NCBI GenBank assembly: GCA_037956075.1
Contig: CP138327.1
Coordinates: forward strand, 930,001 to 994,000
DNA length: 64,000 nt
Reading direction: 5' to 3'
Source of the DNA: Catillopecten margaritatus gill symbiont
Lineage (GTDB): Bacteria > Pseudomonadota > Gammaproteobacteria > PS1 > Pseudothioglobaceae
The notes under the pieces were generated by a model, which was given only the letters and a program-made list of their open reading frames with translations, was not told the DNA's origin and made no database searches. The number at the start of each line of letters is the position of its first letter. The first letter of the stretch is position 1. Positions 41,427 to 50,185 of the stretch are shown here, in pieces. A program made the position numbers and the translations under genes.

Positions 41427-43391
41427 TTACTCGCCTAATCCCATTTGGATATAACCCGTCGGACAAACATCGGCACAGATATGACAACCAACACACTTGT
41501 CATAGTCCGTGTCAACATAACGACCTAAAGTTGCTTGGTCTTTCTTGACCTTGAATACCGCATCTTGTGGACAATACATTACACAGTTATCACACTCAAA
41601 ACATAAGCCACAAGACATACAACGCCCTGCTTCTGCTTGTGCTTCTTCTTCGTTATAACCGATTAATCGTTCATCGAAGTTACCCAATACATTGTCAACA
41701 TCCACCAATTTATGGTTACGCGCATTACGCGCTTCGTTGTCAAAATGTCCTAAGAATAATTCTGTGTGGGGAATGATAGAGGCAAACGAACGGTCTTCGT
41801 AGTTATGCACTGCATATTCTGCTGTGTCTGTGCCTTCGCCTAAACCCGCATTTTTTTCGTAATCTGAGGGGGCTAAGTCCCACTCATTCAGTTTTGACAT
41901 AAGGTCAAAGTAATGCACATCGACTTTGTTACGCGCTTTTTGGTTGTCACCATTTAGGTAGTCGCCAATACTTTCAGCAACAATACCTGCTTGGCCAATC
42001 GCTGTGGTCAACAAGTGTGGACGAACCACATCACCACAAACGAAAAAACCAGGTTTGTTTGGCACTTGGAAGTTTTTGTCGGCATCAATAAAGCCATGCT
42101 CATTAAAGAACGAATCGTCCATTCCTTCAGAGTCAACGCCTTGACCAATCGCAGGAACGATTAGTTCACACTCAACATCAAATTCAGAGCCTTCGATTGT
42201 TGTTTTGCCGTCATCTTCTAAACGCACAAAACGCAATGCCGTTGCACGACCTTCTGCATCTTTAATCACTTCTACTGGCTGCAATTGACCTTGAATTTCA
42301 ACGCCTTCACGATTTGCATCATCAATTTCTTCTTGTGCCGCAGGCATATTTTCAATGGTAGAACGGGTTGTTAACAACACATCCGCACCTAATCGTTTAG
42401 AAGTATCAACCACATCGTGTGCCGTGTCATCAAAAATCACTCGTTCAGGACGGTCCTTGTCAGCCGTGTTTTCGATATTACCCAAACGACGGGCAACTGA
42501 AACAACATCGATAGAAGTATCACCACCACCAATACAAATTACTTTACCCGTGATGTGCTTTAAACGACCTTGGTTGTAGGCTTCAAGGAAGGCAACACCC
42601 GATACACAGTTCGTTGCATCACCACCAGGAATTGGCAACATACGACCACTCATTGCACCGATGGCAAATAAAACAGCGTCATAGTCTTTTTCTAATTCTT
42701 CCATAGAAATGTCAACGCCAACTTTGGTATTCATTTTAGTTTCAACACCCGTCTCAAGAATACGGTCAATTTCGTATTGCAATACATCACGAGGCACACG
42801 ATAGTCAGGAATACCGTACATCATCATCCCGCCTAATTGCTCGTATTTTTCAAATACGGTAACGCTATGACCTTGTTTGCGTAACTGCAATGCTGCGGCT
42901 AAACCACCGCAACCGCCACCGATAATGGCTACTTTCTTGCCTGTATCTTTAGCGTTAATTTCAAATTTGTAGCCTTGTTCTTTAGCATTATCGCCAATAA
43001 ATTGCTCTACTGCGTTAATGCCAACAGTATCCTCAACTTCGTTACGGTTACAACCATCTTCACAAGGGGCAGGGCAAACACGACCCATAATGGATGGGAA
43101 TGGATTAGCGTCTGTTGAACGACGGAATGCATATTCCTGCCATGACATATCGCCAGAAGGTTTTTCCATGCCACGAACAATGTCTAACCAACCACGAATA
43201 TTGTGGCCAGAAGGACAAGAACCTTGACAAGGCGGAGTTTGACTAACATAGGTAGGACACTTGTGTGAAGTGTCATTTTGGAAAATCTTTTGACTCCAAG
43301 GTACCGATCCCAAATCATCGCCTTCGTCCTTAAACATTCTGAATGTGTGGTTTTCGCCTTTTTCAATTTTTCCGTATGGATTTTTTTGCAT
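41427..43391 (-). CDS. dsrL: DsrL, NAD(P)H-linked FeS flavoprotein
   Basis: 654 residues, GltD-like fold. N-terminal Cys cluster (CPTYVSQTPPCQGSCPSGHN, about residues 44-63, and CPAPCEDGCNR), FAD motif VAIIGGGCGGLAAALQLRKQ (about 150-169), NAD(P) motif VICIGGGDTSIDVVSVARR (about 280), and a C-terminal two-cluster ferredoxin domain (CMSCGLCFECDNCVMYCP, CVGCHICADVCPTG). In sulfur oxidisers DsrL passes electrons from DsrAB towards NAD(P)+. It is a paralogue of GltD at 50186. Confidence 0.95.
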   Translation of the reverse strand: MQKNPYGKIEKGENHTFRMFKDEGDDLGSVPWSQKIFQNDTSHKCPTYVSQTPPCQGSCPSGHNIRGWLDIVRGMEKPSGDMSWQEYAFRRSTDANPFPSIMGRVCPAPCEDGCNRNEVEDTVGINAVEQFIGDNAKEQGYKFEINAKDTGKKVAIIGGGCGGLAAALQLRKQGHSVTVFEKYEQLGGMMMYGIPDYRVPRDVLQYEIDRILETGVETKMNTKVGVDISMEELEKDYDAVLFAIGAMSGRMLPIPGGDATNCVSGVAFLEAYNQGRLKHITGKVICIGGGDTSIDVVSVARRLGNIENTADKDRPERVIFDDTAHDVVDTSKRLGADVLLTTRSTIENMPAAQEEIDDANREGVEIQGQLQPVEVIKDAEGRATALRFVRLEDDGKTTIEGSEFDVECELIVPAIGQGVDSEGMDDSFFNEHGFIDADKNFQVPNKPGFFVCGDVVRPHLLTTAIGQAGIVAESIGDYLNGDNQKARNKVDVHYFDLMSKLNEWDLAPSDYEKNAGLGEGTDTAEYAVHNYEDRSFASIIPHTELFLGHFDNEARNARNHKLVDVDNVLGNFDERLIGYNEEEAQAEAGRCMSCGLCFECDNCVMYCPQDAVFKVKKDQATLGRYVDTDYDKCVGCHICADVCPTGYIQMGLGE

Positions 43392-43411
43392 TTTTTAAAT
43401 CTCCTTATCTA

Positions 43412-45004
43412 TTATTCTGCTTCTGTGGTTTCTGTTTCTTCCGCAACTTCTGCGTCCGAATTGTCTGTTTCTGGCTTGTCCATAATAATCGCCTCACTCA
43501 CCAATTGGTGGGCACTGACAATCATATAAGGGTCAAAGTCAAATTTTGGTAATACTTTACTGAACTGCGATTTACAAATTGCACAAATGGCAACTAGCGT
43601 ATCAACGGCATCAGTTTTTTCTACTTCTTTCAGTGCTTGCATTCTCGGCATTGCACCTTTAATACGAATCTCCATTAAGTCATCTGTTAATAGACCGCCA
43701 CCGCCGCCACAACAAAAGGTTGATTCCATAATCGTACTGCGTTCCATATCGACATAGTTGTTACAAACGGCTTTAAGTACTTCGCGAGGAAGAATAAATT
43801 GACCGTTTGGAATACCGCCCATATTGGTTGCACGAGCAACATTACAAGAGTCGTGGAAAGTGACTGTTCTATCGTCATTCGCCGATTTGTCAAATTTCAA
43901 CTTATCGCGCTGAATTAAGTCGTGCGTGTATTCAATAATGTGTTGTGGTTGGGGGTAGCGAGAATCTAATTGTTTCTGCAATTTCATTGCGTGTTCATCA
44001 GATGAATTAGCACCTGCGCCAACACCTGAAAGCGTGTTCCAGAAACTATAAGCAACACGCCAAGCATGTCCGCACTCACCAACCATTACACGAGAAACTT
44101 CTAAATCTAATGCCGCCTTGCGAATGCGAAGGGCTGCTTTACGCATAATGTCGTAAGAGCCGATGAACATACCGAAGTTTGCCCCTTCTGAGGCATAAGA
44201 ACTCATTGTCCAAGTAACGCCGTCTTGATGGAAAACTTTACCATAGCCAATCAAACCGTCAATATGTGGCTCAGCAAAGAAATCTGCTGAGGGAGTGATC
44301 AGTAAAATCTCTGCGCCTTTTTGGTCTAATGGGTATTTAACTGCAACCCCTGTTTCTTCTTCAATTTCTTCTTCAAGGTCAAGCAAAGTATCACGCAATG
44401 CTGGCTCAGGTAAACCAAGGTTATTGCCCACTGTGATTGCCTTGCCTAAAATTTGGTTACAATATTTTTGACCAACGCCAACAGCATCCATCACTTCACG
44501 AGCAGCCATTGAAATTTCTGCGGTATCAATGCCGTAAGGGCAAAAAACGGAGCAACGACGACATTGCGAACATTGGTGAAAATAGTTATACCAATCATCC
44601 AACATTGCGTCATCTAACTCTTTAGCACCGACTAATTTAGGGAAGTATTTACCCGCAAAAGTAAAATGGCGACGATACACACTTCTAAATAAATCTTGAC
44701 GCGCCACTGGCATATTTTTAGGATCTGACGAACCTAGGAAATAATGACATTTATCCGTGCAAGCACCACATTTCACACAAGCATCTAAAAAGACTTGAAC
44801 AGAACGATACTTAGATTTAAGTTCACCCATTTTGTTAATAGCCACTTCCTGCCAGTTTTTAACTTTCTCACCTGGGAAACCTAACGGTGCTTGAAATTCT
44901 TCAACAGATTTAAACGGACCCTTGCCGTCCATAATACCTTCCTGTATCTCAGGAATTTCTAAATAAGTGGGTAGTTTTGGTACTTCGAAATCATCCTTAG
45001 CCAT
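43412..45004 (-). CDS. dsrK: DsrK, HdrD-like catalytic FeS subunit
   Basis: 530 residues. Cytoplasmic subunit of DsrMKJOP with similarity to heterodisulfide reductase HdrD; handles DsrC trisulfide or disulfide redox chemistry. Ferredoxin-type clusters CVKCGACTDKCHYF (about 75-88) and CSQCRRCSVFCPYG (about 145-158), then CCG-domain cysteines in VTFHDSCNVAR and STFCCGGGGGL (about 435). The acidic tail (DNSDAEVAEETETTEAE) is poorly conserved. One base separates it from dsrM. Confidence 0.95.
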   Translation of the reverse strand: MAKDDFEVPKLPTYLEIPEIQEGIMDGKGPFKSVEEFQAPLGFPGEKVKNWQEVAINKMGELKSKYRSVQVFLDACVKCGACTDKCHYFLGSSDPKNMPVARQDLFRSVYRRHFTFAGKYFPKLVGAKELDDAMLDDWYNYFHQCSQCRRCSVFCPYGIDTAEISMAAREVMDAVGVGQKYCNQILGKAITVGNNLGLPEPALRDTLLDLEEEIEEETGVAVKYPLDQKGAEILLITPSADFFAEPHIDGLIGYGKVFHQDGVTWTMSSYASEGANFGMFIGSYDIMRKAALRIRKAALDLEVSRVMVGECGHAWRVAYSFWNTLSGVGAGANSSDEHAMKLQKQLDSRYPQPQHIIEYTHDLIQRDKLKFDKSANDDRTVTFHDSCNVARATNMGGIPNGQFILPREVLKAVCNNYVDMERSTIMESTFCCGGGGGLLTDDLMEIRIKGAMPRMQALKEVEKTDAVDTLVAICAICKSQFSKVLPKFDFDPYMIVSAHQLVSEAIIMDKPETDNSDAEVAEETETTEAE

Positions 45005-45005
45005 A

Positions 45006-45779
45006 TTATTCGTCCTTACCTAATGTTTCGTTTAATCTAACTTCCTGCTCTTGTTCTTGCTTCAATGCCCAAGGGGAGATATGGCGCTTCTTGCGGGCAT
45101 CATCAACTTGGTTTCGTGTTGGGCTAAAGAACACACCTGGCACATGCAATAATTTTGAGATTGGGAAGATTGCCAATAAAGCAAATGCCAAGAATATATG
45201 CACTAAGAAATGCACTTCCGTTGGCAAATTTGCCCAATTAAAAGTCAACAAACCCGAGGCAAATTGTTTCACCATAATTACATCTGTGTGGTTACTGGTA
45301 AAGGTCATTACCACACCACTGATACCAATAACCAAAATCAAAATTAGCATCAAATAATCAGACGGTGCTGAGATATAACGAATGCGCTCAACCGCAATAC
45401 GACGACCTATCAAGCCAATCAGTCCGATTACCATCGCAAATGCTGCATATTTAAAGGGTTGAACCAATAAAAATATTTCTGGCAAATCACCTGGCCAGAA
45501 ATAACGAGCGTGGCGAATTAATACTAATGCTAACCCTATATGAAACAACCAGCCAAATAGCCAAGTCCACTTATTAGATTTAAACAAGCTTTCGAATAAC
45601 ACGACTTCGCGTGCCATTCTCATTACCACACCCGTTTGCGTTAACGGCGTTGGTGCGGTGGGAATTTTAAGAGGTGCTGGCGTAATCCAATACTGATAAA
45701 TTTTCCTTGCCATACCGACAACGAATATCACTAGGGATATATAAAATAAAGCCGTAAAAAAAGTGCTTACTACAGACAT
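45006..45779 (-). CDS. dsrM: DsrM, NarI-like cytochrome b subunit
   Basis: 257 residues, about five membrane helices (for instance ALFYISLVIFVVGMARKIY and FLVHIFLAFALLAIFPISKL) with histidines suited to haem b ligation (LFHIGLALVLIRHARYFW). Links DsrK to the quinone pool. A terminator-like structure lies between this gene and dsrC, so it may be transcribed at a lower level than dsrC. Confidence 0.94.
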   Translation of the reverse strand: MSVVSTFFTALFYISLVIFVVGMARKIYQYWITPAPLKIPTAPTPLTQTGVVMRMAREVVLFESLFKSNKWTWLFGWLFHIGLALVLIRHARYFWPGDLPEIFLLVQPFKYAAFAMVIGLIGLIGRRIAVERIRYISAPSDYLMLILILVIGISGVVMTFTSNHTDVIMVKQFASGLLTFNWANLPTEVHFLVHIFLAFALLAIFPISKLLHVPGVFFSPTRNQVDDARKKRHISPWALKQEQEQEVRLNETLGKDE

Positions 45780-45808
45780 ATTACTCTCAAAAAATTCAAA
45801 AAATTTGG

Positions 45809-45838
45809 GAAAACATCCATTAAAAAATAGATGTTTTC
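45809..45838 (-). terminator. Second hairpin before dsrM
   Basis: On the minus strand GAAAACATC and GATGTTTTC form a nine-base stem around an AT-rich loop, followed by CCAAATTTTTTG. A weak terminator or a stability element between dsrC and dsrM. Confidence 0.45.
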
Positions 45839-45861
45839 AAGTCAATATCAGTTTCAAAAAA

Positions 45862-45905
45862 TCCTAACAAACAAGCGTAATAACGCAGGTTTGTTGGGCT
45901 TTTTT
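45862..45905 (-). terminator. Intra-operon terminator/attenuator after dsrC
   Basis: On the minus strand CCAACAAACCTGCGT-TATT-ACGCTTGTTTGTTAGG forms a long imperfect stem followed by ATTTTTTG, 11 bases or so after the dsrC stop. It would let most transcripts end after dsrC while some continue into dsrM. Confidence 0.7.
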
Positions 45906-45916
45906 TGACGCTAATA

Positions 45917-46240
45917 TTAGATACAACCCGTTGGCTTTGGAAGACCGGCGAAGCGACAACCTTGCTTACCAGGACCGTAAGGGAATAAAGAATAAAGGTA
46001 CTTAGAGTTGCCTTTTTCTTTACCGAACTGCTTGCCAATTGCTTTGGTCAATACACGAACCGCTGGTGCGATTTGGTACTCTTCAAAGTAATCGCGTAGG
46101 AAATTAATCACATCCCAATGCTCTTCAGATAACTCAATATCGTCACCTTTTGCCATTTCTACAGCAATTTCTTTAGTCCAATCACCTAGGTTTACCAAGA
46201 AACCTTCTTCATCTACATCTGCTCCACATATTTCAGCCAT
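45917..46240 (-). CDS. dsrC: DsrC, sulfur carrier protein
   Basis: 107 residues. The C-terminal arm has both redox cysteines, Cys95 and Cys106, in CRFAGLPKPTGCI, the mark of true DsrC. It takes persulfide sulfur from DsrEFH and presents it to DsrAB; the oxidised form is read by DsrK. The core WTKEIAVEMAKGDDIEL and NFLRDYFEEYQIAPAVR matches the family. A possible terminator follows, consistent with high expression of dsrC. Confidence 0.97.
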   Translation of the reverse strand: MAEICGADVDEEGFLVNLGDWTKEIAVEMAKGDDIELSEEHWDVINFLRDYFEEYQIAPAVRVLTKAIGKQFGKEKGNSKYLYSLFPYGPGKQGCRFAGLPKPTGCI

Positions 46241-46273
46241 TTTTAACTCCTTTTTATTTTAAATTTAAAATCG

Positions 46274-46570
46274 TTATAGCCACGAAACCGCAGTTCCGTG
46301 TTCTACAACTAAATCAACAAAACCTTCATAGTCAACCAATTGAATGTTGTCTGCGACTTTTGATGAAATTCCTCTTGCGTCCACATCACCCTGCAATGCA
46401 TACACGCGACCCTCGGCTGCCAAATCGGCAAGCACTGAAGATTTTGTGTTATTTGCAGCGGAAATTACGCCGTCTTCGATGAGTAAAATAACGCTACTGT
46501 CGTCAATGGTATTAACACAAGACTGTAGTGAATTACGCTCAAAAACTGATTTGTTTACTGTATGTAACAT
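46274..46570 (-). CDS. dsrH: DsrH, TusB-like sulfur transfer subunit
   Basis: 98 residues. Part of the DsrE2F2H2 hexamer that relays persulfide to DsrC. Starts MLHTVNKSVFERNSLQSCVN, with the conserved cysteine at about residue 18, and ends with a TusB-like GTAVSWL. Twelve bases after dsrF, 33 before dsrC. Confidence 0.94.
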   Translation of the reverse strand: MLHTVNKSVFERNSLQSCVNTIDDSSVILLIEDGVISAANNTKSSVLADLAAEGRVYALQGDVDARGISSKVADNIQLVDYEGFVDLVVEHGTAVSWL

Positions 46571-46582
46571 AATGAGTACTCC

Positions 46583-46987
46583 TTAAAAACTTAAACAAAC
46601 ATCTTGTTCAGACATTAATTTAGAAAGTTCGGCGTTAGTAACAATCTTAACACTCGGCTTTTCTGCCCAATCATCGTCTTCATCTTCGTAAACCAAAGGC
46701 ATAAGATCATCTGCACTTAAGCCTCTTTCTTCTAAAGATTCAGCGGAGACATAAAGCTGGTTAATGTCATAGTCGCCAAGCGCGTGATAAGTCTTAGAAA
46801 AGTTTTTCATACCAATGCCGTCCGTATTTTGCCCTTCAACGATTTGATAAACACCATCGTCAATAAAGGCCAAAGACACATCTTGCTCGAAAGCCGCAGC
46901 AATCAAAACCACTTCTAATGACTCTAATGCATAAACAGTACCGTAAGGGGCCTTACGGTTTAAATACATAAATTTCTTTGTGCTCAT
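46583..46987 (-). CDS. dsrF: DsrF, TusC-like sulfur transfer subunit
   Basis: 134 residues from the ATG at 46987 (preceded by GGAG); the longer frame begins with TTG in the RBS. TusC/DsrF fold: LNRKAPYGTVYALESLEVVL and VSLAFIDDGVYQIVEGQNTD. Sits within the DsrEFH hexamer between DsrE and DsrH. One base after the dsrE stop. Confidence 0.94.
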   Translation of the reverse strand: MSTKKFMYLNRKAPYGTVYALESLEVVLIAAAFEQDVSLAFIDDGVYQIVEGQNTDGIGMKNFSKTYHALGDYDINQLYVSAESLEERGLSADDLMPLVYEDEDDDWAEKPSVKIVTNAELSKLMSEQDVCLSF

Positions 46988-46988
46988 C

Positions 46989-47390
46989 TTAGTCTCCAAA
47001 TACTACTAAACGGTCGGACTGAATGCCCGCTTCAATCAACTGACCTAAGCCAGAGATACGAAACGCAGGATGAATGTTATTACCTTCAATACCATTCTTT
47101 CCCGCTTCAGCCTCATCAACCAAACCACGACGAAGCGCAGCGGCGATACAAACGACAAGCTCAGGCTCGCCTTCAGCATTTTTAATATCTAACGATGCCC
47201 AATTATTAACAATATGGCGGTCGTCTTGTGGCGGCACGGTAAAGCGTGTCGCATTATCAACGCCATCATGATAAAAGAACACACGGAAAATCTCGTGTCC
47301 TTTTGCAATCGCAGCCTTAGCAAACTGATAAGCGCTATCAGAGGCTTGATGCTGGTATGGACCCTCATTAATTTGAATAGAAATCTTCAT
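46989..47390 (-). CDS. dsrE: DsrE, TusD-like sulfurtransferase
   Basis: 133 residues. Binds persulfide at the conserved cysteine in LVVCIAAALRRGL (about residue 81), in the DsrE/TusD fold (ISIQINEGPYQHQASDSAYQ, VFFYHDGVDNA). Active component of DsrEFH that hands sulfur to DsrC. Eleven bases after dsrB. Confidence 0.95.
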   Translation of the reverse strand: MKISIQINEGPYQHQASDSAYQFAKAAIAKGHEIFRVFFYHDGVDNATRFTVPPQDDRHIVNNWASLDIKNAEGEPELVVCIAAALRRGLVDEAEAGKNGIEGNNIHPAFRISGLGQLIEAGIQSDRLVVFGD

Positions 47391-47401
47391 TTTAATAGTC
47401 C

Positions 47402-48475
47402 TTAGAAACGGATGTAAGCAGAAGAGTTCAACTGGTGACGCGTACCTTTCCAGTCAGAAACATGGAATTTAGTAAACGGTAGTCCAGTCTTCTCAAAGAA
47501 TGCCGGCCAGCCGATACGCTCAACCCATTCTCCAACACGCTCCCAATCACGGGCATCGCCTTTATAAACAGCAAGAATTTGCTTAACAACGGCACCCACT
47601 TCCGGCCATCTTGGCGGGTTGTTTGGTAGTCCTGCTGCAACCAACTTCTGAAAAGAAGGCTTAGAACGCGCATTTGAGTGCTTACCACCAATCCAAATCG
47701 CAATCTTAGAATGCTCAGGATCATTGATTTGCATCGGAGGACAAGGCGGGAAACACGCACCACAACAGATACATTTCTTCTCATCAACTTCCAAAGTTGG
47801 CTTGCCGTTAACCATCGCAGGACGAATCGCAGCAACAGGACAACGCGCAACAACCGTAGGTCGCTCACAAACATTTGCCACTAAATCGTGGTTAATCTTC
47901 GGCGGCTTAGTGTGTTGAATGTTAATCGCAATATCACCATGACCACCACAGTTAATCTGACAACAAGAAGTCGTCATATGTACACGGTTAGGCATTTCTT
48001 CTTTCTTAAATTCGTCATACATTTCATCCATCAATGCTTTTACAACACCCGATGCGTCTGTACCTGGAATATCACAATGTAACCAACCTTGCGTATGTGA
48101 AATCATAGAAACTGTTGGACCTGTACCACCGACTGGAAAGCCAGCAGATTCTAAAGCTTCAATCAAAGGATTGACTTTTGCTTCTTGGTCCACCATAAAT
48201 TCAACATTTGAACGGATAGTGAAACGGATATAGCCATCACCAAATTCATCAGCAATATCAGCTAATTTTTTGATGGTGTAAACATCCATTTGTCTTTGTG
48301 TGCCACAACGCACAGTCCAAATTTCTTCGTTATGCTTTGAAGTGTGGTGCAATACACCTGGACGAGGACGGTCGTGATAAGCCCATGCGCCATAGTTGCG
48401 ACGCATTGTTGGGTGCATGTATTGGATAGGATCAGGACAGCCTGATTCGATAGGCATTCTTACTGGTTCAGCCAT
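47402..48475 (-). CDS. dsrB: Reverse-type dissimilatory sulfite reductase, beta subunit
   Basis: 357 residues. With DsrA oxidises sulfane sulfur from DsrC to sulfite. Sirohaem/4Fe4S ligand region TSCCQINCGGHGDIAI (about residues 149-164) with further cysteines in VANVCERPTVVARCP, and a ferredoxin domain with CICCGACFPPCPPM (about 213-226). RxR sulfite-binding residues are likely in FTIRSNVEF. Oxidative (rather than reductive) type is inferred from the gene set, including dsrL and dsrEFH. Confidence 0.96.
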   Translation of the reverse strand: MAEPVRMPIESGCPDPIQYMHPTMRRNYGAWAYHDRPRPGVLHHTSKHNEEIWTVRCGTQRQMDVYTIKKLADIADEFGDGYIRFTIRSNVEFMVDQEAKVNPLIEALESAGFPVGGTGPTVSMISHTQGWLHCDIPGTDASGVVKALMDEMYDEFKKEEMPNRVHMTTSCCQINCGGHGDIAINIQHTKPPKINHDLVANVCERPTVVARCPVAAIRPAMVNGKPTLEVDEKKCICCGACFPPCPPMQINDPEHSKIAIWIGGKHSNARSKPSFQKLVAAGLPNNPPRWPEVGAVVKQILAVYKGDARDWERVGEWVERIGWPAFFEKTGLPFTKFHVSDWKGTRHQLNSSAYIRF

Positions 48476-48510
48476 AATATTTTCTCCTAGTTTATTTTAA
48501 ATTAATTAGA

Positions 48511-49815
48511 TTAAGCGTTTGCTTCTGCTTTGTTTTCAAACCACTTAGTCGCTTCTTCGTCCCACTTGTCCATACGAACATATGACATGTAACGAGGAGA
48601 ATCAACCATGTTAGGATTAACATCTAAGCCAATGCCTTCCATGAAGTTTACAATACCGATGCGTTCAATCATTTCACCTGTGCGTTCGTGCTCTAATGCG
48701 TTTTCAGCAAAGAAATCAATCACTTCACCTGCTAATTCTTCAATGGCTTCATAATCGTCTTCAGTTTCAAGCTTCATAAATGGCACAACAACTGTACCAA
48801 ATAAGTCACCAATCTTCAATGTACGCTTACCACCCATACAAATAGTTACACCTTTGTCATCGCCCGTTGCTAAGATAGCACCTTCGGCAGCATCGCTAAT
48901 ATATTTATGCGTCAATGGTGAAGTTACATTTAAACAATGCATACACTTAACGCAGTTTTTGTTGTCGATTGTCAATGAAGTATCAGATTCAACTTTCATT
49001 GCTTGTGTAGGACAACGAGAAGTAATGTTGTCAACCACATAATCCATACCTTTGTCCGCTACCATTGCTTTCCATGCGTCTTGGTTGATTTTAATATCAT
49101 CTCTCCAAGTACCGATAGTTGAAAAATCTGAACGCTCAATAGAGTTCATACAATCATTCGCACAACCTGAGACTTTAAATTTCATTTTGTATGGCAACGC
49201 TGGTCTGTGCATATCATCAAGGAATGCGTTAACTAAAGTACGCAAAGCCGCTTGCTCATTCGTGTTTGACATTTCACAACGCGAAGCACCGACACAAGAC
49301 ATACCTGTACGAACCGCAGGACCTGCACCCCCCATATCAAAACCGTAGTCGTTTAATTCGTTAAAAATTGTTTGCGTTGTTTCTTCAGTTGCACCCTGCA
49401 TCATAATATCACCAGACTGACCGTGGAATGCAATTAAGCCAGAACCGCCATTGTCAACAAACATATCACACATATCTCTCAATAAAGTAGAAGTGTAGTG
49501 CATACCTGCTGGTGGTTGAATTCTTAAAGTGTGGAACTCAGCTGCATCTTTAAATTTGTAGTCGCCGTTTTCATCTTTAAGCTCGTTAAAGCGTGGAATT
49601 ACACCACCACCATAACCAACAACACCGACTGTACCACCCTTCCAGTAACCTTTTTTAGTCACATAAGAAGTTTCAAGTGTTGCCAATACATCACGAACCA
49701 TGCTTGCACCAGCGTGGTCGTCTTGTGCTAATCGTTTAAGACCTGTTACAAACGAAGGCCATGGACCATTTTCCAACTCATCAAGGTTGGGTGTGTTATA
49801 TAACTCTTTTGCCAT
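48511..49815 (-). CDS. dsrA: Reverse-type dissimilatory sulfite reductase, alpha subunit
   Basis: 434 residues from the ATG at 49815, which has the RBS GGAGAA; an extra 12 codons to 49851 would lie in the leader. FHTLRIQPPAGMHYTS is a DsrA-typical stretch (about residues 94-109). Sirohaem/4Fe4S ligands: CVGASRCEMSN (about 179-189) and VSGCANDCMNS (about 218). Inserted ferredoxin domain with CVKCMHCLNV. First gene of the dsr operon, 66 bases downstream of a good -10 box. Confidence 0.97.
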   Translation of the reverse strand: MAKELYNTPNLDELENGPWPSFVTGLKRLAQDDHAGASMVRDVLATLETSYVTKKGYWKGGTVGVVGYGGGVIPRFNELKDENGDYKFKDAAEFHTLRIQPPAGMHYTSTLLRDMCDMFVDNGGSGLIAFHGQSGDIMMQGATEETTQTIFNELNDYGFDMGGAGPAVRTGMSCVGASRCEMSNTNEQAALRTLVNAFLDDMHRPALPYKMKFKVSGCANDCMNSIERSDFSTIGTWRDDIKINQDAWKAMVADKGMDYVVDNITSRCPTQAMKVESDTSLTIDNKNCVKCMHCLNVTSPLTHKYISDAAEGAILATGDDKGVTICMGGKRTLKIGDLFGTVVVPFMKLETEDDYEAIEELAGEVIDFFAENALEHERTGEMIERIGIVNFMEGIGLDVNPNMVDSPRYMSYVRMDKWDEEATKWFENKAEANA

Positions 49816-49881
49816 TTTTATTTCTCCAATAGTTTTTAATAAATTTCCCAATCCCCAAGATTAGAAAATGTGAACGGGGCA

Positions 49882-49909
49882 ATTATACTTAAATGCAAGA
49901 AAATACCAA
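49882..49909 (-). promoter_or_regulatory. Probable sigma-70 promoter of the dsr operon
   Basis: Minus strand: -35 TTGGTA (49904-49909), 16-base spacer, perfect -10 TATAAT (49882-49887). The transcript would start near 49875 and have a 5' leader of about 60 bases before dsrA, which contains a GGGGATTGGG stretch and the RBS. Confidence 0.65.
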
Positions 49910-49987
49910 AATGGATTGGTGTTTTATTAGTGGTATTTTGAACTATCTCTTAGGGGGTATAGGTTAAAAATACTTTTTTTATCTGTT

Positions 49988-50152
49988 TGAGACCCCTGCA
50001 TTGGGTATGAATACCGCCTAAAAGCCAACTTTCATCCATTTGATAACTTTTACAAAACCTGTATTAACCCTGCTAGGACTGGCTTTGTAAAAATTACCAA
50101 CTGAATAAAATTTAACTTTTATCCGGTATCCATACCCAATGCAGGAGTCTCG
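49988..50152. repeat. MITE-like repeat, family 2, copy B
   Basis: 165 bp with 28-base terminal inverted repeats (TGAGACCCCTGCATTGGGTA...ATACC against its near reverse complement, four mismatches). Non-coding interior with CCTGCTAGGACTGGC, similar to the centre of the 163-bp copy at 20441. It fills most of the dsrA-gltD gap; the rest of the gap (49910-50185) shows nothing else. Confidence 0.8.
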
Positions 50153-50185
50153 TTTCATAAACTTTGCTTGAGCTATGTAAAGGTC

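Noticed and set aside
37374-49851. Reductive (sulfate-reducing) Dsr system
   Set aside because: Presence of dsrEFH and dsrL, the gene order, absence of dsrD, and the aerobic-type neighbours (persulfide dioxygenase) indicate the oxidative type.
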